A stretch of 64,000 nt of DNA. It comes from Rhodospirillaceae bacterium. GTDB lineage: Bacteria > Pseudomonadota > Alphaproteobacteria > Rhodospirillales > JABJKH01. Location of the stretch: positions 1 through 64,000 of the forward strand of contig JABJKH010000008.1 in NCBI GenBank assembly GCA_018660465.1, given 5' to 3'. Below, piece by piece: positions 48,923-57,560 of this stretch (position 1 is its first letter; each line of letters begins with the position of its first letter). The translations under genes were made by a program, and so were the position numbers. A model generated the notes under the pieces. It was given only the letters and a program-made list of their open reading frames with translations. It ran no database searches and was not told where the DNA came from.

Positions 48923-49798
48923 TTATTCGACTCCCTCCGCATAGCGCTGCTCCAGTTCTTGTATTTCAGACAATCCCAGGACTTCGTGGTATTCATCGAA
49001 GCTGGCAAGGCCGTCTTTTACCGCAGCCAGACTGCCATCCCGATGCAACGCCTCTAAGGTCTGGCGAATTGCAGGAATGAGGGACATCACGACAGCGGTT
49101 GGGAAGATGCCGAGCTTGATTCCCATGGCTTCCAGTTCCTCAGGCGAGGCCACCGGCGTGCGGCCGCTGCTGTCGAGAATGGCCAACAACGGCGCGCCCA
49201 GGACCTTAGCTTTCTTAAAATCCTGGGCCTCCATCGGCGGGCCGAACATCAACATATCCGCACCGGCAGCGTAATAGGCTTCTGCCCGTTCCAGGGCCGC
49301 ATCCAGCCCATCAACAGCGATTGCATCCGTACGCGCTATAATAAGAAAATCTGGGTCTTGCCGGGCGTCAACGGCGGCCTTGATCTTGCCTTCCATTTCC
49401 GCCGTCGGTATCAACACCTTTCCCTGAAAGTGGCCGCATTTTTTGGGCGATGCCTGATCTTCCATATGGAACCCAGCAACACCTGCACGTTCAAATTCCC
49501 GGATTGTACGCTGCACATTCAACGCGTTGCCGTATCCTGTATCCGCGTCAACCACCAAAGGCAGCCCTGCGGCATCAACGATACGCGCTGCACTGTCGGC
49601 CATTTCCGTCAACGTCAAGAGCCCGACATCAGGTGTTCCCAACCGAACCGCTGTGGTCGCATTGCCACCCATGAAAATCGCCCGAAAGCCCACGTCACGC
49701 GCCAATTTGGCAGACAGCGCATCGACCACGCCGGGGGCCAGGGTAACCCCTGGATTGTTGAGAAGGCGGCGTAATTGGGCGGTGAAACGGTCGGCCAT
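48923..49798 (-). CDS. Isocitrate lyase/PEP mutase family enzyme
   Basis: 291 aa from ATG 49798 (MADRFTAQLRRLLNNPGV). The core VVDADTGYGNALNVQRTIREFERAGVAGFHMEDQASPKKCGHFQGK includes the catalytic loop KKCGH. Members include methylisocitrate lyase, oxaloacetate decarboxylase and carboxyphosphonoenolpyruvate mutase; the sequence alone does not tell which. A stretch upstream to 49819 looks like non-coding leader. No prp or glyoxylate genes are adjacent. Confidence 0.82.
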   Translation of the reverse strand: MADRFTAQLRRLLNNPGVTLAPGVVDALSAKLARDVGFRAIFMGGNATTAVRLGTPDVGLLTLTEMADSAARIVDAAGLPLVVDADTGYGNALNVQRTIREFERAGVAGFHMEDQASPKKCGHFQGKVLIPTAEMEGKIKAAVDARQDPDFLIIARTDAIAVDGLDAALERAEAYYAAGADMLMFGPPMEAQDFKKAKVLGAPLLAILDSSGRTPVASPEELEAMGIKLGIFPTAVVMSLIPAIRQTLEALHRDGSLAAVKDGLASFDEYHEVLGLSEIQELEQRYAEGVE

Positions 49799-49855
49799 GG
49801 CGTGCGATTCCTTATACATTTCTTAAACATCCTCAGCCAAACTGAAGTCTATTGA

Positions 49856-50266
49856 TTGATAGGCAATCAAACGTGGATTTTCGACTTGGCCAATTCCGAT
49901 AATGATACCGAAAACGACACCACTAAAAAAGACGCCATTGCCGTCGCACTCCGCTATGAACCGGATAGCGAATATGCGCCCAAGGTCGTGGCTGGTGGTC
50001 GGGGATCTGTGGCCGAACAAATCCTGGAAATTGCCTTTGCGAATGGCATTAAGGTCCGTGAAGACCAGGACCTGGCCGAAGTTCTTAGCAGTATTGATAT
50101 CGATTCAGAAATTCCAGTGGAGGCCTTCGCGGCCGTCGCTGAGATTTTAATCTACGTATACCGTGCCAACGGCGGCGAACTTAAAGCCCCAGAAATGGAA
50201 AGCACGGAAATGGAAAACCCGGAAACGGAAAACCAAGACCCCGAACCAGGAGACCCTGCTTCATGA
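49856..50266 (+). CDS. FlhX-type FlhB C-terminal homologue
   Basis: 136 aa. Residues ~25-105 (DAIAVALRYEPDSEYAPKVVAGGRGSVAEQILEIA...FAAVAEILIYVYRANGG) align by eye with the FlhB cytoplasmic domain just after its NPTH cleavage site, so this is a stand-alone version of the cleaved FlhB tail. Similar FlhX proteins in other bacteria can replace that tail. The start is TTG 49856 or TTG 49886; no ATG is in frame. The acidic C-terminus (repeats of MEN/ETE) is unusual. Overlaps the next gene by 4 bp; upstream of fliO and fliP. Confidence 0.8.
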   Translation: MIGNQTWIFDLANSDNDTENDTTKKDAIAVALRYEPDSEYAPKVVAGGRGSVAEQILEIAFANGIKVREDQDLAEVLSSIDIDSEIPVEAFAAVAEILIYVYRANGGELKAPEMESTEMENPETENQDPEPGDPAS

Positions 50267-50613
50267 TGAACACAGAAACATCCAACACCGAAACCGTTGA
50301 CCAGGCCATGATCGAAAAAGAAATCGGCAAAGTATCGGCCTTCATCGACACCGCCCGCAAACACATCAAGGAGGATAAGATGGTTGACGTGGTCGCGTTA
50401 GAGGAAAAGGTCAGATCGCTCTGCAGTAAGGTGAAGGATTCCAGCGATAAAGATTCCGAAAGCGTTCGCCCGGCGATCATTAAAATCCGCGAGGATCTAG
50501 ACAGATTGGACAAAGAATTAACGCGGCAGTTTAAAAGGGTCACCGCAAGCATGGCCGGCTCCACCCGCAACCATGCGACGGCAGCCTATGCCAAATCCGG
50601 CGACGATGTTTAA
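50263..50613 (+). CDS. Unrecognised flagellar-locus coiled-coil protein
   Basis: 116 aa, no family recognised. It is hydrophilic and mostly helical (TVDQAMIEKEIGKVSAFIDTARKHIKED and PAIIKIREDLDRLDKELTRQFKRV), without signal peptide or membrane segment. The start overlaps the flhX stop and fliO lies 35 bp downstream, so it is likely part of the flagellar export operon. It could be a chaperone or export accessory; this is inference from position only. Confidence 0.7.
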   Translation: MMNTETSNTETVDQAMIEKEIGKVSAFIDTARKHIKEDKMVDVVALEEKVRSLCSKVKDSSDKDSESVRPAIIKIREDLDRLDKELTRQFKRVTASMAGSTRNHATAAYAKSGDDV

Positions 50614-50647
50614 GGCCCCGAGCTAAACTTTCGGTAAGACCACCGTC

Positions 50648-50992
50648 ATGGACCTCAATTCCTCAGAATATTTTTACGTCTTTCTCGCCCTGCTTTTTGT
50701 CTTAGGGCTGGTCGGCTTGCTGGCACTTATTGCGCGGCGTTTCGGACTGGGGTTTCCTGTGAGTGGACGGGCCAACAGCGCCCGTAGGCTCGCCGTTTCC
50801 GAATTGCTGCCGCTTGATTCAAAACGCCGGCTGGTGCTGTTTCGAAGAGACGGTACGGAGCATCTGGTTCTGCTAGGCACTGAGTCTGATCTTCTGATCG
50901 AATCAAACATCCAGCCACCCCAAGATACATTTGCGACGGTCTTAAACGAGACAAGCGGTCGCGTCCCGGCTATCGGTAAGGATATTAATTAA
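50648..50992 (+). CDS. fliO: Flagellar biosynthetic protein FliO
   Basis: 114 aa with one N-terminal membrane helix (~residues 10-30) and a cytoplasmic beta-rich domain (LAVSELLPLDSKRRLVLFRRDGTEHLVLLG), typical of FliO. It helps assemble the FliPQR gate. The stop overlaps the fliP start (TAATG), indicating coupling. Confidence 0.87.
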   Translation: MDLNSSEYFYVFLALLFVLGLVGLLALIARRFGLGFPVSGRANSARRLAVSELLPLDSKRRLVLFRRDGTEHLVLLGTESDLLIESNIQPPQDTFATVLNETSGRVPAIGKDIN

Positions 50993-51756
50993 TGGCGCAG
51001 GCGTTTCGGATTATTGGCATTGCTGGCCTGAAACTAATCGTCCCGGCCTTACTCATCTTGGTAGCCAGCACAGACTCTGCGTTCGCGCAGTCAGTGTCGC
51101 TGGACCTGGGCAAGGGGGCTGACTCAACCGGACGTCTCATTCAAATCGTCCTGTTGATGACGGTGCTGACTCTGGCGCCATCGATTTTGATCATGATGAC
51201 GTCGTTCACACGCATCGTCATTGTCCTGTCGTTCGTTCGCACCGCCCTTGGCACACAACAGACACCGCCCAACCAAGTCCTCGTCAGCCTCGCGATGTTC
51301 CTGACATTTTTCATCATGATGCCAACGTTTGAGAAAGTGTACGACAATGGCATTCAGCCCTTAATGGAAGGTAGAATTTCCGAGGCAGATGCCTTCGAAC
51401 GCTCCGCCGAACCGATCCGAGATTTCATGTTGCGTCACGTGCGGGAAAAAGATTTGGTCCTGTTCGCCGATCTTTCAGGAACCTCGGACACAGAAATCCG
51501 CAAGCAAATGCCGCTCCGGATTTTGATACCGTCGTTCATGATCAGCGAACTCCGCCGCGCATTTGAAATCGGCTTCCTGGTCTTCATCCCTTTCCTCATC
51601 ATCGACATGGTCGTCGCCTCTGTGCTGATGGCCATGGGCATGATGATGCTGCCACCCATCATCATCGCCCTCCCCTTCAAGATCGTCTTCTTCGTACTGG
51701 TCGATGGCTGGTACATGATTGTCGGCAGCTTGGTGAAGAGTTTTGGCGGGGGTTAG
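50992..51756 (+). CDS. fliP: Flagellar export gate protein FliP
   Basis: 254 aa with a cleavable signal peptide (ends DSAFA), then helices carrying the FliP signatures APSILIMMTSFTRIVIVLSFVRTALGTQQTPPNQVL and LRILIPSFMISELRRAFEIGFLVFIPFLIIDMVVAS. Core of the export gate. Coupled to fliO; the 71 bp behind it hold no clear terminator. Confidence 0.97.
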   Translation: MAQAFRIIGIAGLKLIVPALLILVASTDSAFAQSVSLDLGKGADSTGRLIQIVLLMTVLTLAPSILIMMTSFTRIVIVLSFVRTALGTQQTPPNQVLVSLAMFLTFFIMMPTFEKVYDNGIQPLMEGRISEADAFERSAEPIRDFMLRHVREKDLVLFADLSGTSDTEIRKQMPLRILIPSFMISELRRAFEIGFLVFIPFLIIDMVVASVLMAMGMMMLPPIIIALPFKIVFFVLVDGWYMIVGSLVKSFGGG

Positions 51757-51827
51757 GGGTTGTCTCTCGGCCCTCTGAGTCTAAAAAAGTTTTAATACCA
51801 AGCGCACATAACACACCCGGCCCTCCA

Positions 51828-54011
51828 TCATTTGGCGTTTCCGAAGTTTACACTTTCGTGCTGTCCTGCCGTAACGGTTAGGCTGCCTTCACTTTTGATG
51901 CCGCGGCCTGAACCGCGCACGAGATATTGTCCGGCTGGAAGGTTTACGGTTGCCGAATTCTCGTAGGCATAGGTGACATAGCGCGCGGCCGGTTTCTTAT
52001 TTGCGTCCAACGGATATACGCGCCATTGGGTGATTGCCTTGTTGTCCCAACTGATACGAATTTTTGCCGCCTTGAGATCGACATTGGTCTTAACAATCTT
52101 TCCGGCCGCGACGTTTACTTCGGTTGCGCCGCGCATGGCCCCTGCTTTGACCCGCACCAAATACCGGCCAGGTGAGACCCGGAAATCGCCAACGACACTA
52201 ATGTCGGTCGAAAGTGCCTTTTGTGACGGCTTGCCATCCTTGCCGATTGGATGAATGGTCCAGTTGTTATAAGGCGAGCTTGTGTGCTGGACCCCGCCTT
52301 TGGTGAAATAGGAGCGCAAGAGAACCTGCCCGCTTGCAAGTAACAAGGTGGTGTTAACTTTTTTATTCGCGACGACATTTACCTCGGTTTTTGCCCGCAA
52401 TACGCCAGCTTTGGTGGAAATTCGGTATTTCCCAGGCGCCAGCACGAAATTACCCTGATTACTGATCTCCGTCTTTACCGACTTGCCAGAAACCTTTCCG
52501 TCGGTGCCGATCGCATGCACCTGCCAAATCGGATAGGGCGGTCCCTTATAGCGGCTGCCGTCTTTGGTCGATATCGCGGTGATGACGACCCGACCCGTTG
52601 CCAGCAGTACCGCCATGCTATCGGATTGGCCCGTCTTGATGGGGACGGGCACGGTCACCTTCAAGCCGCTGACTTCAACGCCAAGACCATAAGTGCCGGG
52701 TGCCAAAATCATCGTGGTTCGGTCGTTGATATCGGAAAACGCGACCTTCTTCGACCCCGCCCGGCTGATGTTCCAGTTAGGATAGGGTGGCCCTTTATAG
52801 GCGTCGCCGCCCGCCTTCTTGATAACCCATGCGGTAAGGCGACCGGCGATCAAGGGGATGTGGTACTGTTTGCCGGATTTGGCCTCATAATTGATGACCT
52901 TCCGACCCTTTGCATTGGCATAGGAAATTTCGACGACATATCGACCGGAGGGTAATTTCGGGTTGATCAGTCGGTCCGAACCCTTTGTGGTGTAGACGAC
53001 GTTTCCTGCCTTATCTGAGCCTTCGACAGCCTTCGATATTTTCCATTGGAATGCCAGTCTCGGGTACTCATCGGTTTCTCCCAACGTTGGGAAAATCGCT
53101 GTGCCCTGTTCGAACGCTGTTTTGGTTTCGGCAACCGATGCCCTGAGCGCTGCCTTCAAAGCGCCCGCATCTGTCGCGGCGAAGTATTTTCCGCCTGTGT
53201 TATCAGCAATACATTGCAGCTTACGCCGTTCTTCTTTTTTAATGTCGAAGCCGATGACATGAACGGTAAATTTTGCCCCGGCTTTTTTCAATTCTTTGGC
53301 AACGGCGCACGGGTCTGCGCCGCAATTCTCGCGCCCATCACTAATCAAAATGATCGTCGCTGGCTGCTTGGTATATTTGAGATTCTTTGCCGCCTGACGT
53401 ACAGACTCCGTTAGCGGCGTCTTGCCAATAGGTTTGAGACGATTGACCGTCGAAATCATTGATTTGGGATTCAATTTTTGTGCCGGAAGCAAGTGCTCAA
53501 TGTCTGAACAATCATCCTTGCGCCTGTGCCCGTAGGCGGTGAGGCCGATATAGAGGCTAGGGTCCAGATCCTTCACAACATCTTTAAAAACGTCGCGCGC
53601 CACCGCCATTTTAGAGCGGCCCTTTAAATGCGCCCGCATGCTGCCGGAAGCATCTAGAACGAGGATCATTTTTCCGGATTTCTCGTCCTTGGCCGTTTTG
53701 GGCTCTGAGTTTGTTTTGCTTGAGGGTTGCGCAACTTGTTTCTGCGGCGCGGGTAAGCCCGGCGATAGTTTCTGTACTTTTAACTTAGCCAATTCGGCAA
53801 AGACCCCCTTTGGGAACTTTTTTAGATAGGCCCGGTACATTGCCGGGTCTTTGCTGTCCTTGATAGATTGCCAAAATAACAGGTCCGCTTGCGTGATGGC
53901 TTGGGAAATTTGAAGGGGCCGCGTTTCCGAGCGGACGTGGCTAGGCACCCCTGCAAACGTCACGGCGAAAGTCAGTGCTATCGCAATTTGTAGCCTTGAA
54001 TATAGTCGCAT
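51828..54011 (-). CDS. Exported VWA protein with tandem C-terminal repeats
   Basis: 727 aa, Sec signal peptide (ends VRSET region ~residue 28). Residues 41-83 form a helical module with LLFWQSIKDSKDPAMYRAYLKKFPKGVFAELAKLKVQ. Residues ~113-300 are a VWA domain with a complete MIDAS (D120-x-S122-x-S124 in LDASGSM), plus a TxxxYG and ISDGRENCG. After residue ~305 follow four or five beta-rich repeats of about 85 residues, each with a GPPYPxWxI or NNWTIHPIG core and a PGxYxxxxxAG turn. The repeats look like surface or ligand-binding domains. A hairpin lies about 30-60 bases before the start. The nearby caspase shares the helical module. Confidence 0.8.
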   Translation of the reverse strand: MRLYSRLQIAIALTFAVTFAGVPSHVRSETRPLQISQAITQADLLFWQSIKDSKDPAMYRAYLKKFPKGVFAELAKLKVQKLSPGLPAPQKQVAQPSSKTNSEPKTAKDEKSGKMILVLDASGSMRAHLKGRSKMAVARDVFKDVVKDLDPSLYIGLTAYGHRRKDDCSDIEHLLPAQKLNPKSMISTVNRLKPIGKTPLTESVRQAAKNLKYTKQPATIILISDGRENCGADPCAVAKELKKAGAKFTVHVIGFDIKKEERRKLQCIADNTGGKYFAATDAGALKAALRASVAETKTAFEQGTAIFPTLGETDEYPRLAFQWKISKAVEGSDKAGNVVYTTKGSDRLINPKLPSGRYVVEISYANAKGRKVINYEAKSGKQYHIPLIAGRLTAWVIKKAGGDAYKGPPYPNWNISRAGSKKVAFSDINDRTTMILAPGTYGLGVEVSGLKVTVPVPIKTGQSDSMAVLLATGRVVITAISTKDGSRYKGPPYPIWQVHAIGTDGKVSGKSVKTEISNQGNFVLAPGKYRISTKAGVLRAKTEVNVVANKKVNTTLLLASGQVLLRSYFTKGGVQHTSSPYNNWTIHPIGKDGKPSQKALSTDISVVGDFRVSPGRYLVRVKAGAMRGATEVNVAAGKIVKTNVDLKAAKIRISWDNKAITQWRVYPLDANKKPAARYVTYAYENSATVNLPAGQYLVRGSGRGIKSEGSLTVTAGQHESVNFGNAK

Positions 54012-54178
54012 ATTGCACCTCCCGAACTAACGTCAACCCAGTACCATCGACTGGGTATTAAAGGGGAGCTAAACAAATACGTCGTAATAGTAGCCGAAGT
54101 TGGGTCTCAACTAAAGTATCGAAGGTAGAGGCGGTGACTTATTCCACTATCGCTCCGGTTTACAATCAAAATGCCGGT

Positions 54179-55054
54179 TTAATTCGGGGCTGGTTTGTAC
54201 CATAGCTCCTTGCGTGAATAGGGGGTTGCCTTGGATAGAATTGGGTTGTTGAGATAAATAATCCGGCGATTTTCCAAGTTTGAGCGTTCAATGCCTTCTT
54301 TGTGGTGGGTCATAAATATTTCATCATATCTACCATTTTTGATCAATTTGTTCAGCCCCTTTTCGAGCCGCACAGCCAGATATGGGAACTTTGGAGATAC
54401 GAATAGATAAACTGGATTGGGTAAATAGAGCGCCAACGAGGGTTCGATAATCATATCTGGCATCGTTGGCGCAAACTTTTTAAGTTCCTTATATATGTTG
54501 TTGGTGCTGCGCGGAAAAAAATCAAACCGGTCAAACTCAAACATTTTGAATAGATTTTTGTACTTTACCCCCCCAGCAACGTTAAACCCAAGTTTCGTAA
54601 ACGCCTTGGTTGACGTCCACTGCTGACCCCCGCCCATAACAAATTTCTGTAAATCTTCGACCGATTTAATATTGCCAAACTTAGATTTATTACGCTGTTT
54701 AATAAGTAATAATTTATAGCCTTGAATACCTTTGCGAAGCGGAATTCGAATGGGGATCGCGCGCTCTTCCCAATTATTCCGAGTTGCCGTGCTATAGACG
54801 TGAATTTCGCCGATGGAAAGTTCCTCCAAAGCGCGGCTGCGCGATAAACTGCTGTTCAATGGACGCAAGGTGTAGGGACCAAATTCATCAGCCGTCAGAT
54901 TAAGGGCCTCAACCAATAATTTTCCAGGATACTGGTAGCGAAAGTCAGCCGCATCTGGTCGGGCATTTGTTTTAATAACAATTTCTGCCTGCAAAACAGA
55001 CGGCAAACACAGCAAAAAAAGAAAGGAAAGCGTTAGTACGTTTCTTTTTATCAC
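54179..55054 (-). CDS. Solute-binding-like periplasmic protein
   Basis: About 291 aa from GTG 55054 (alternative ATG 55105). Signal peptide (IKRNVLTLSFLFLLCLPSVLQA), then a type 2 periplasmic-binding fold: IVIKTNARPDAADFRYQYPGKLLVEALNLT, ELSIGEIHVYSTATRNNWEERAIPI, VEDLQKFVMGGGQQW and GLNKLIKNGRYDEIF. It resembles amino-acid-binding proteins of the orphan kind that serve in signalling rather than uptake. No ABC permease is near. Function unknown; membership in the neighbouring envelope set is inferred from position only. Confidence 0.68.
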   Translation of the reverse strand: MIKRNVLTLSFLFLLCLPSVLQAEIVIKTNARPDAADFRYQYPGKLLVEALNLTADEFGPYTLRPLNSSLSRSRALEELSIGEIHVYSTATRNNWEERAIPIRIPLRKGIQGYKLLLIKQRNKSKFGNIKSVEDLQKFVMGGGQQWTSTKAFTKLGFNVAGGVKYKNLFKMFEFDRFDFFPRSTNNIYKELKKFAPTMPDMIIEPSLALYLPNPVYLFVSPKFPYLAVRLEKGLNKLIKNGRYDEIFMTHHKEGIERSNLENRRIIYLNNPILSKATPYSRKELWYKPAPN

Positions 55055-55391
55055 CGTATTCTCTAGAAGATTTAAGGTATGCTTTAACACAACGCCCTCA
55101 CACACTTCCGAAGTTTCAGGTGCACCGTAACAATAATTTAATTTACGGTCAAAAGCCGTGAGTTTTCTAATTGTATATTTGAGAGGCGGTTGGAAGGGTT
55201 GGAAGGATTGGAAGTTTAGCGGTGGCTAGGCGACTAACGCCACATCCTTCGAGACACGGCTTCGTCGCTCCTCAGGATGAAGAAAATTTACAAATTAGAT
55301 TAAACTTCATCATGAGGAGCCGCGCCCGGGGTGTGGGGCGTCCTCACAAATATAAAAGCGGCGTCTCAAAGGACACTAATAGGATTCACTC
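55055..55391. other. Intergenic region with a palindromic repeat
   Basis: About 340 bp between the solute-binding-like gene and a small gene on the same strand. It contains repeat copy A at 55245-55373 and a simple GGTTGGAAGGATTGGAAG stretch near 55190-55213. Otherwise nothing recognised. Confidence 0.6.
55245..55373. repeat. Intergenic palindromic repeat, copy A
   Basis: Arms TCCTTCGAGAC (55245-55255) and GTCTCAAAGGA (55363-55373), with inner arms GCTCCTCAGGATGAAG and CTTCATCATGAGGAGC. It is an imperfect palindrome of the same type as the copy at 57442-57546, interrupted by an insertion of about 30 bases after the inner arm. Such repeats are scattered in many alphaproteobacterial genomes. 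Confidence 0.7.
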
Positions 55392-55586
55392 TTACTGGTC
55401 GAAACTGCTCCGCCGGATTGCGGCAAAGCGCCAGTCGGCGTCCATCCGCCTTTCCGGGCCAGCCCACTTCGTCTGGATTTTACGGCGGTCTTTGCCGTAT
55501 TCAAAATTCATGTTCAAACGCGTGTAAATATCTCGGACACTTTGATAAACAGGACCAGGTTCGTTTTTTGTTTTATCTTCCATCAT
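55392..55586 (-). CDS. Small unrecognised protein
   Basis: 64 aa with an ATG preceded by GGAG at about 8 bases. The sequence is rich in Arg, Asp and Tyr (VYQSVRDIYTRLNMNFEYGKDRRKIQTKWAGPERRMDADWRFAAIRR), without signal peptide or membrane helix. The strong composition bias and good ribosome site suggest a real gene; homology would decide. It sits between the solute-binding-like gene and the caspase gene. Confidence 0.5.
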   Translation of the reverse strand: MMEDKTKNEPGPVYQSVRDIYTRLNMNFEYGKDRRKIQTKWAGPERRMDADWRFAAIRRSSFDQ

Positions 55587-55821
55587 TAGAACTTCTCCAA
55601 GGGTTATAGGTTACAACGTTTCTGTTGTTTCCCCCGAACGTGCCGACTCTTCTGACCGGACGCCGCCCCTCATTTGTTGAGAGGCGATTAAGTGGATTAT
55701 AGGGGTGAGTCATTAACATTGGCTTTATAGAGACGGTTAAAAGAGTCTTTCCCACCACTTGCAAGAGTCGAACATTCTCAGCATTATTTCCTCACGTGAA
55801 AACGCATCTCGGGGGGTGTCC

Positions 55822-57423
55822 GTGTTTCCGTTAGCGAGATCAATTCTTATTGTGTGTTTAGCCGCCGCTTGGTCGACGGGCGCAGAAGCTGGTATCGCCA
55901 ACAAGGGCGTGCCATCGGACCGACCACGGATCGCCTTGGTGATTGGCAATAGCGCGTACAAGACGGCCCCCCTGCCTAATTCCAGCAACGATGCGCGATT
56001 GATTTCATCGACCCTAAAATCCCTCGGCTTTGATGTAGCTGAACATATCGACATCACTCGCCGCCAGATGAAACGTGCGGTTGCCGCCTTCGAAGACCGC
56101 CTGCAAAAAGCCGGGAAGAAAGCAGTCGGCGTGTTTTATTACGCCGGCCATGGCGTGCAGGTCCGGGGTAAGAACTACCTCCTTCCGGTCAATGCGGATG
56201 TAAAAAAAGAATACGAAGTCGATGACGAAGCGCTCGACGCGTCTAACGTTCTGGAAGCGATGGAGTTCGCCGGCAACGAGCTTAACTTTGTCATATTGGA
56301 CGCGTGCCGCAACAACCCCTTCCCGCGCAGTTTTCGCTCCGCGACCAAAGGATTGGCGCGCATGGATGCGCCCAGTGGGACCTTGATTTCGTATTCGACC
56401 GCACCGGGAGACGTGGCAGCGGATGGCACTGAAGAAAACAGTCCTTACACCAAGGCGTTGGCATCGGCCATGGTGAAACCAGGTCTCGCTGTTGAACAGA
56501 TGTTTAAAAAAGTTCGGGTCGCGGTCCGCTTCGCCACCAAGGATGAACAAACCCCTTGGGAGTCCTCCTCCTTAACCGGCGATTTTTATTTCGTGCCGGG
56601 GTCTGCTGGAACGATTGTGCCGCCCACAGCTTCCCTATTGCCGACCGACACCTCAAACACCAGCGAAGAAATCGCCTATTGGCAATCAATCCAGGCCAGC
56701 AAGGACCCCAATGATTTTGACTCCTACTTGGATCGCTACGGCAGTGAGGGTGCCTTCACCGTGTTGGCTAGAAACCGCGCTAAATTATTACGCGCACACA
56801 AGGTCGATGGCACCTCGCCTACCCAACAAGGCACCACCAGAATTAAAAGCCAACAACAACTGGCCGCCGAAGCCCTGATCCGGGGCCGCAAGATGATCGA
56901 AGAATTGGCCGAAAGTGCCAATCTTGTCATGGATAACGACAAAATTCCCTTTGGACGCAGGATCGAAAAATTCCGCGGGCTTTTAGGCGAAGTTGTCGAT
57001 TTCAAACCGATGGCCCGCTTCGTGCTTCAGGACCACTACGACAGGGCCTCGCCAAAGGAATGGGAGGATTTCTACGCAACCTATAAGGAACTCTTCCTCT
57101 CGGGCTATGATTTTACCTCGGGCGAACGCTGGTCAGGTGAATACGTGGTCGAGAAAATTCGCGCCTACGGCAAAGACACCCTCGTCACCGTCCGTCTAAC
57201 TCAAAACAATGAGGATCCCCTCCACGTTGCCTTTCGCGTCCGCATCAGACCCGACAGCTTCTTCGGTTATAAAATCATCGATGTCCTGGTTTCAGACCTT
57301 AGCCTACTGGTCACCCAACGCGCTGACTTCAAGCCTGCGTTAAACTCTGGCGGCATCAGACATCTGATTGCGACCCTGGAGAGAAAGTTCGGCAAGGCCG
57401 TGAAGCCGGTGGAAATTCCGTGA
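55822..57423 (+). CDS. Exported caspase-family protease fused to an MlaC-like domain
   Basis: 533 aa from GTG 55822, which has GGGGGG five bases upstream and gives a signal peptide (VFPLARSILIVCLAAAWSTGAEA); a longer TTG start at 55759 is less likely. Domains: peptidase C14 caspase domain (~35-258) with H110 in YYAGHGVQ and C162 in LDACRNNP, both catalytic residues present; a helical module (~282-324, IAYWQSIQASKDPNDFDSYLDRYG); and a C-terminal domain (~349-524) reading as MlaC/Ttg2D, ending VSDLSLLVTQRADFKPALNSGGIRHLIATLERK. MlaC carries phospholipids across the periplasm. I know of no described caspase-MlaC fusion. Confidence 0.83.
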   Translation: MFPLARSILIVCLAAAWSTGAEAGIANKGVPSDRPRIALVIGNSAYKTAPLPNSSNDARLISSTLKSLGFDVAEHIDITRRQMKRAVAAFEDRLQKAGKKAVGVFYYAGHGVQVRGKNYLLPVNADVKKEYEVDDEALDASNVLEAMEFAGNELNFVILDACRNNPFPRSFRSATKGLARMDAPSGTLISYSTAPGDVAADGTEENSPYTKALASAMVKPGLAVEQMFKKVRVAVRFATKDEQTPWESSSLTGDFYFVPGSAGTIVPPTASLLPTDTSNTSEEIAYWQSIQASKDPNDFDSYLDRYGSEGAFTVLARNRAKLLRAHKVDGTSPTQQGTTRIKSQQQLAAEALIRGRKMIEELAESANLVMDNDKIPFGRRIEKFRGLLGEVVDFKPMARFVLQDHYDRASPKEWEDFYATYKELFLSGYDFTSGERWSGEYVVEKIRAYGKDTLVTVRLTQNNEDPLHVAFRVRIRPDSFFGYKIIDVLVSDLSLLVTQRADFKPALNSGGIRHLIATLERKFGKAVKPVEIP

Positions 57424-57441
57424 GGGGGAGCTTAACTCAGG

Positions 57442-57546
57442 GTCCTTCGAGACGCGCGATTCTCGCCCTCCTCAGGATGAGGTTTTTATTTAATTTCAAA
57501 AAATCACCTCATCCTGAAGAGCTGCGTCAGCGGCGTCTCGAAGGAC
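57442..57546. repeat. Intergenic palindromic repeat, copy B
   Basis: Outer arms GTCCTTCGAGACGC (57442-57455) and GCGTCTCGAAGGAC are perfectly complementary. Inner arms CCTCCTCAGGATGAGGT and ACCTCATCCTGAAGAG pair almost fully around an AT-rich loop. It lies between convergent genes and could stop transcription from both sides. Confidence 0.8.
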
Positions 57547-57560
57547 GCTGAGCAAAGCCC

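Noticed and set aside
49854-49870. TTGAT-N5-ATCAA palindrome as an FNR site
   Set aside because: The spacer is five bases instead of four, and it overlaps the presumed flhX start.
55222-55527. 101-codon open frame on the plus strand
   Set aside because: Runs through palindromic repeat copy A and antisense to a small gene with a better ribosome binding site; no protein-like features.
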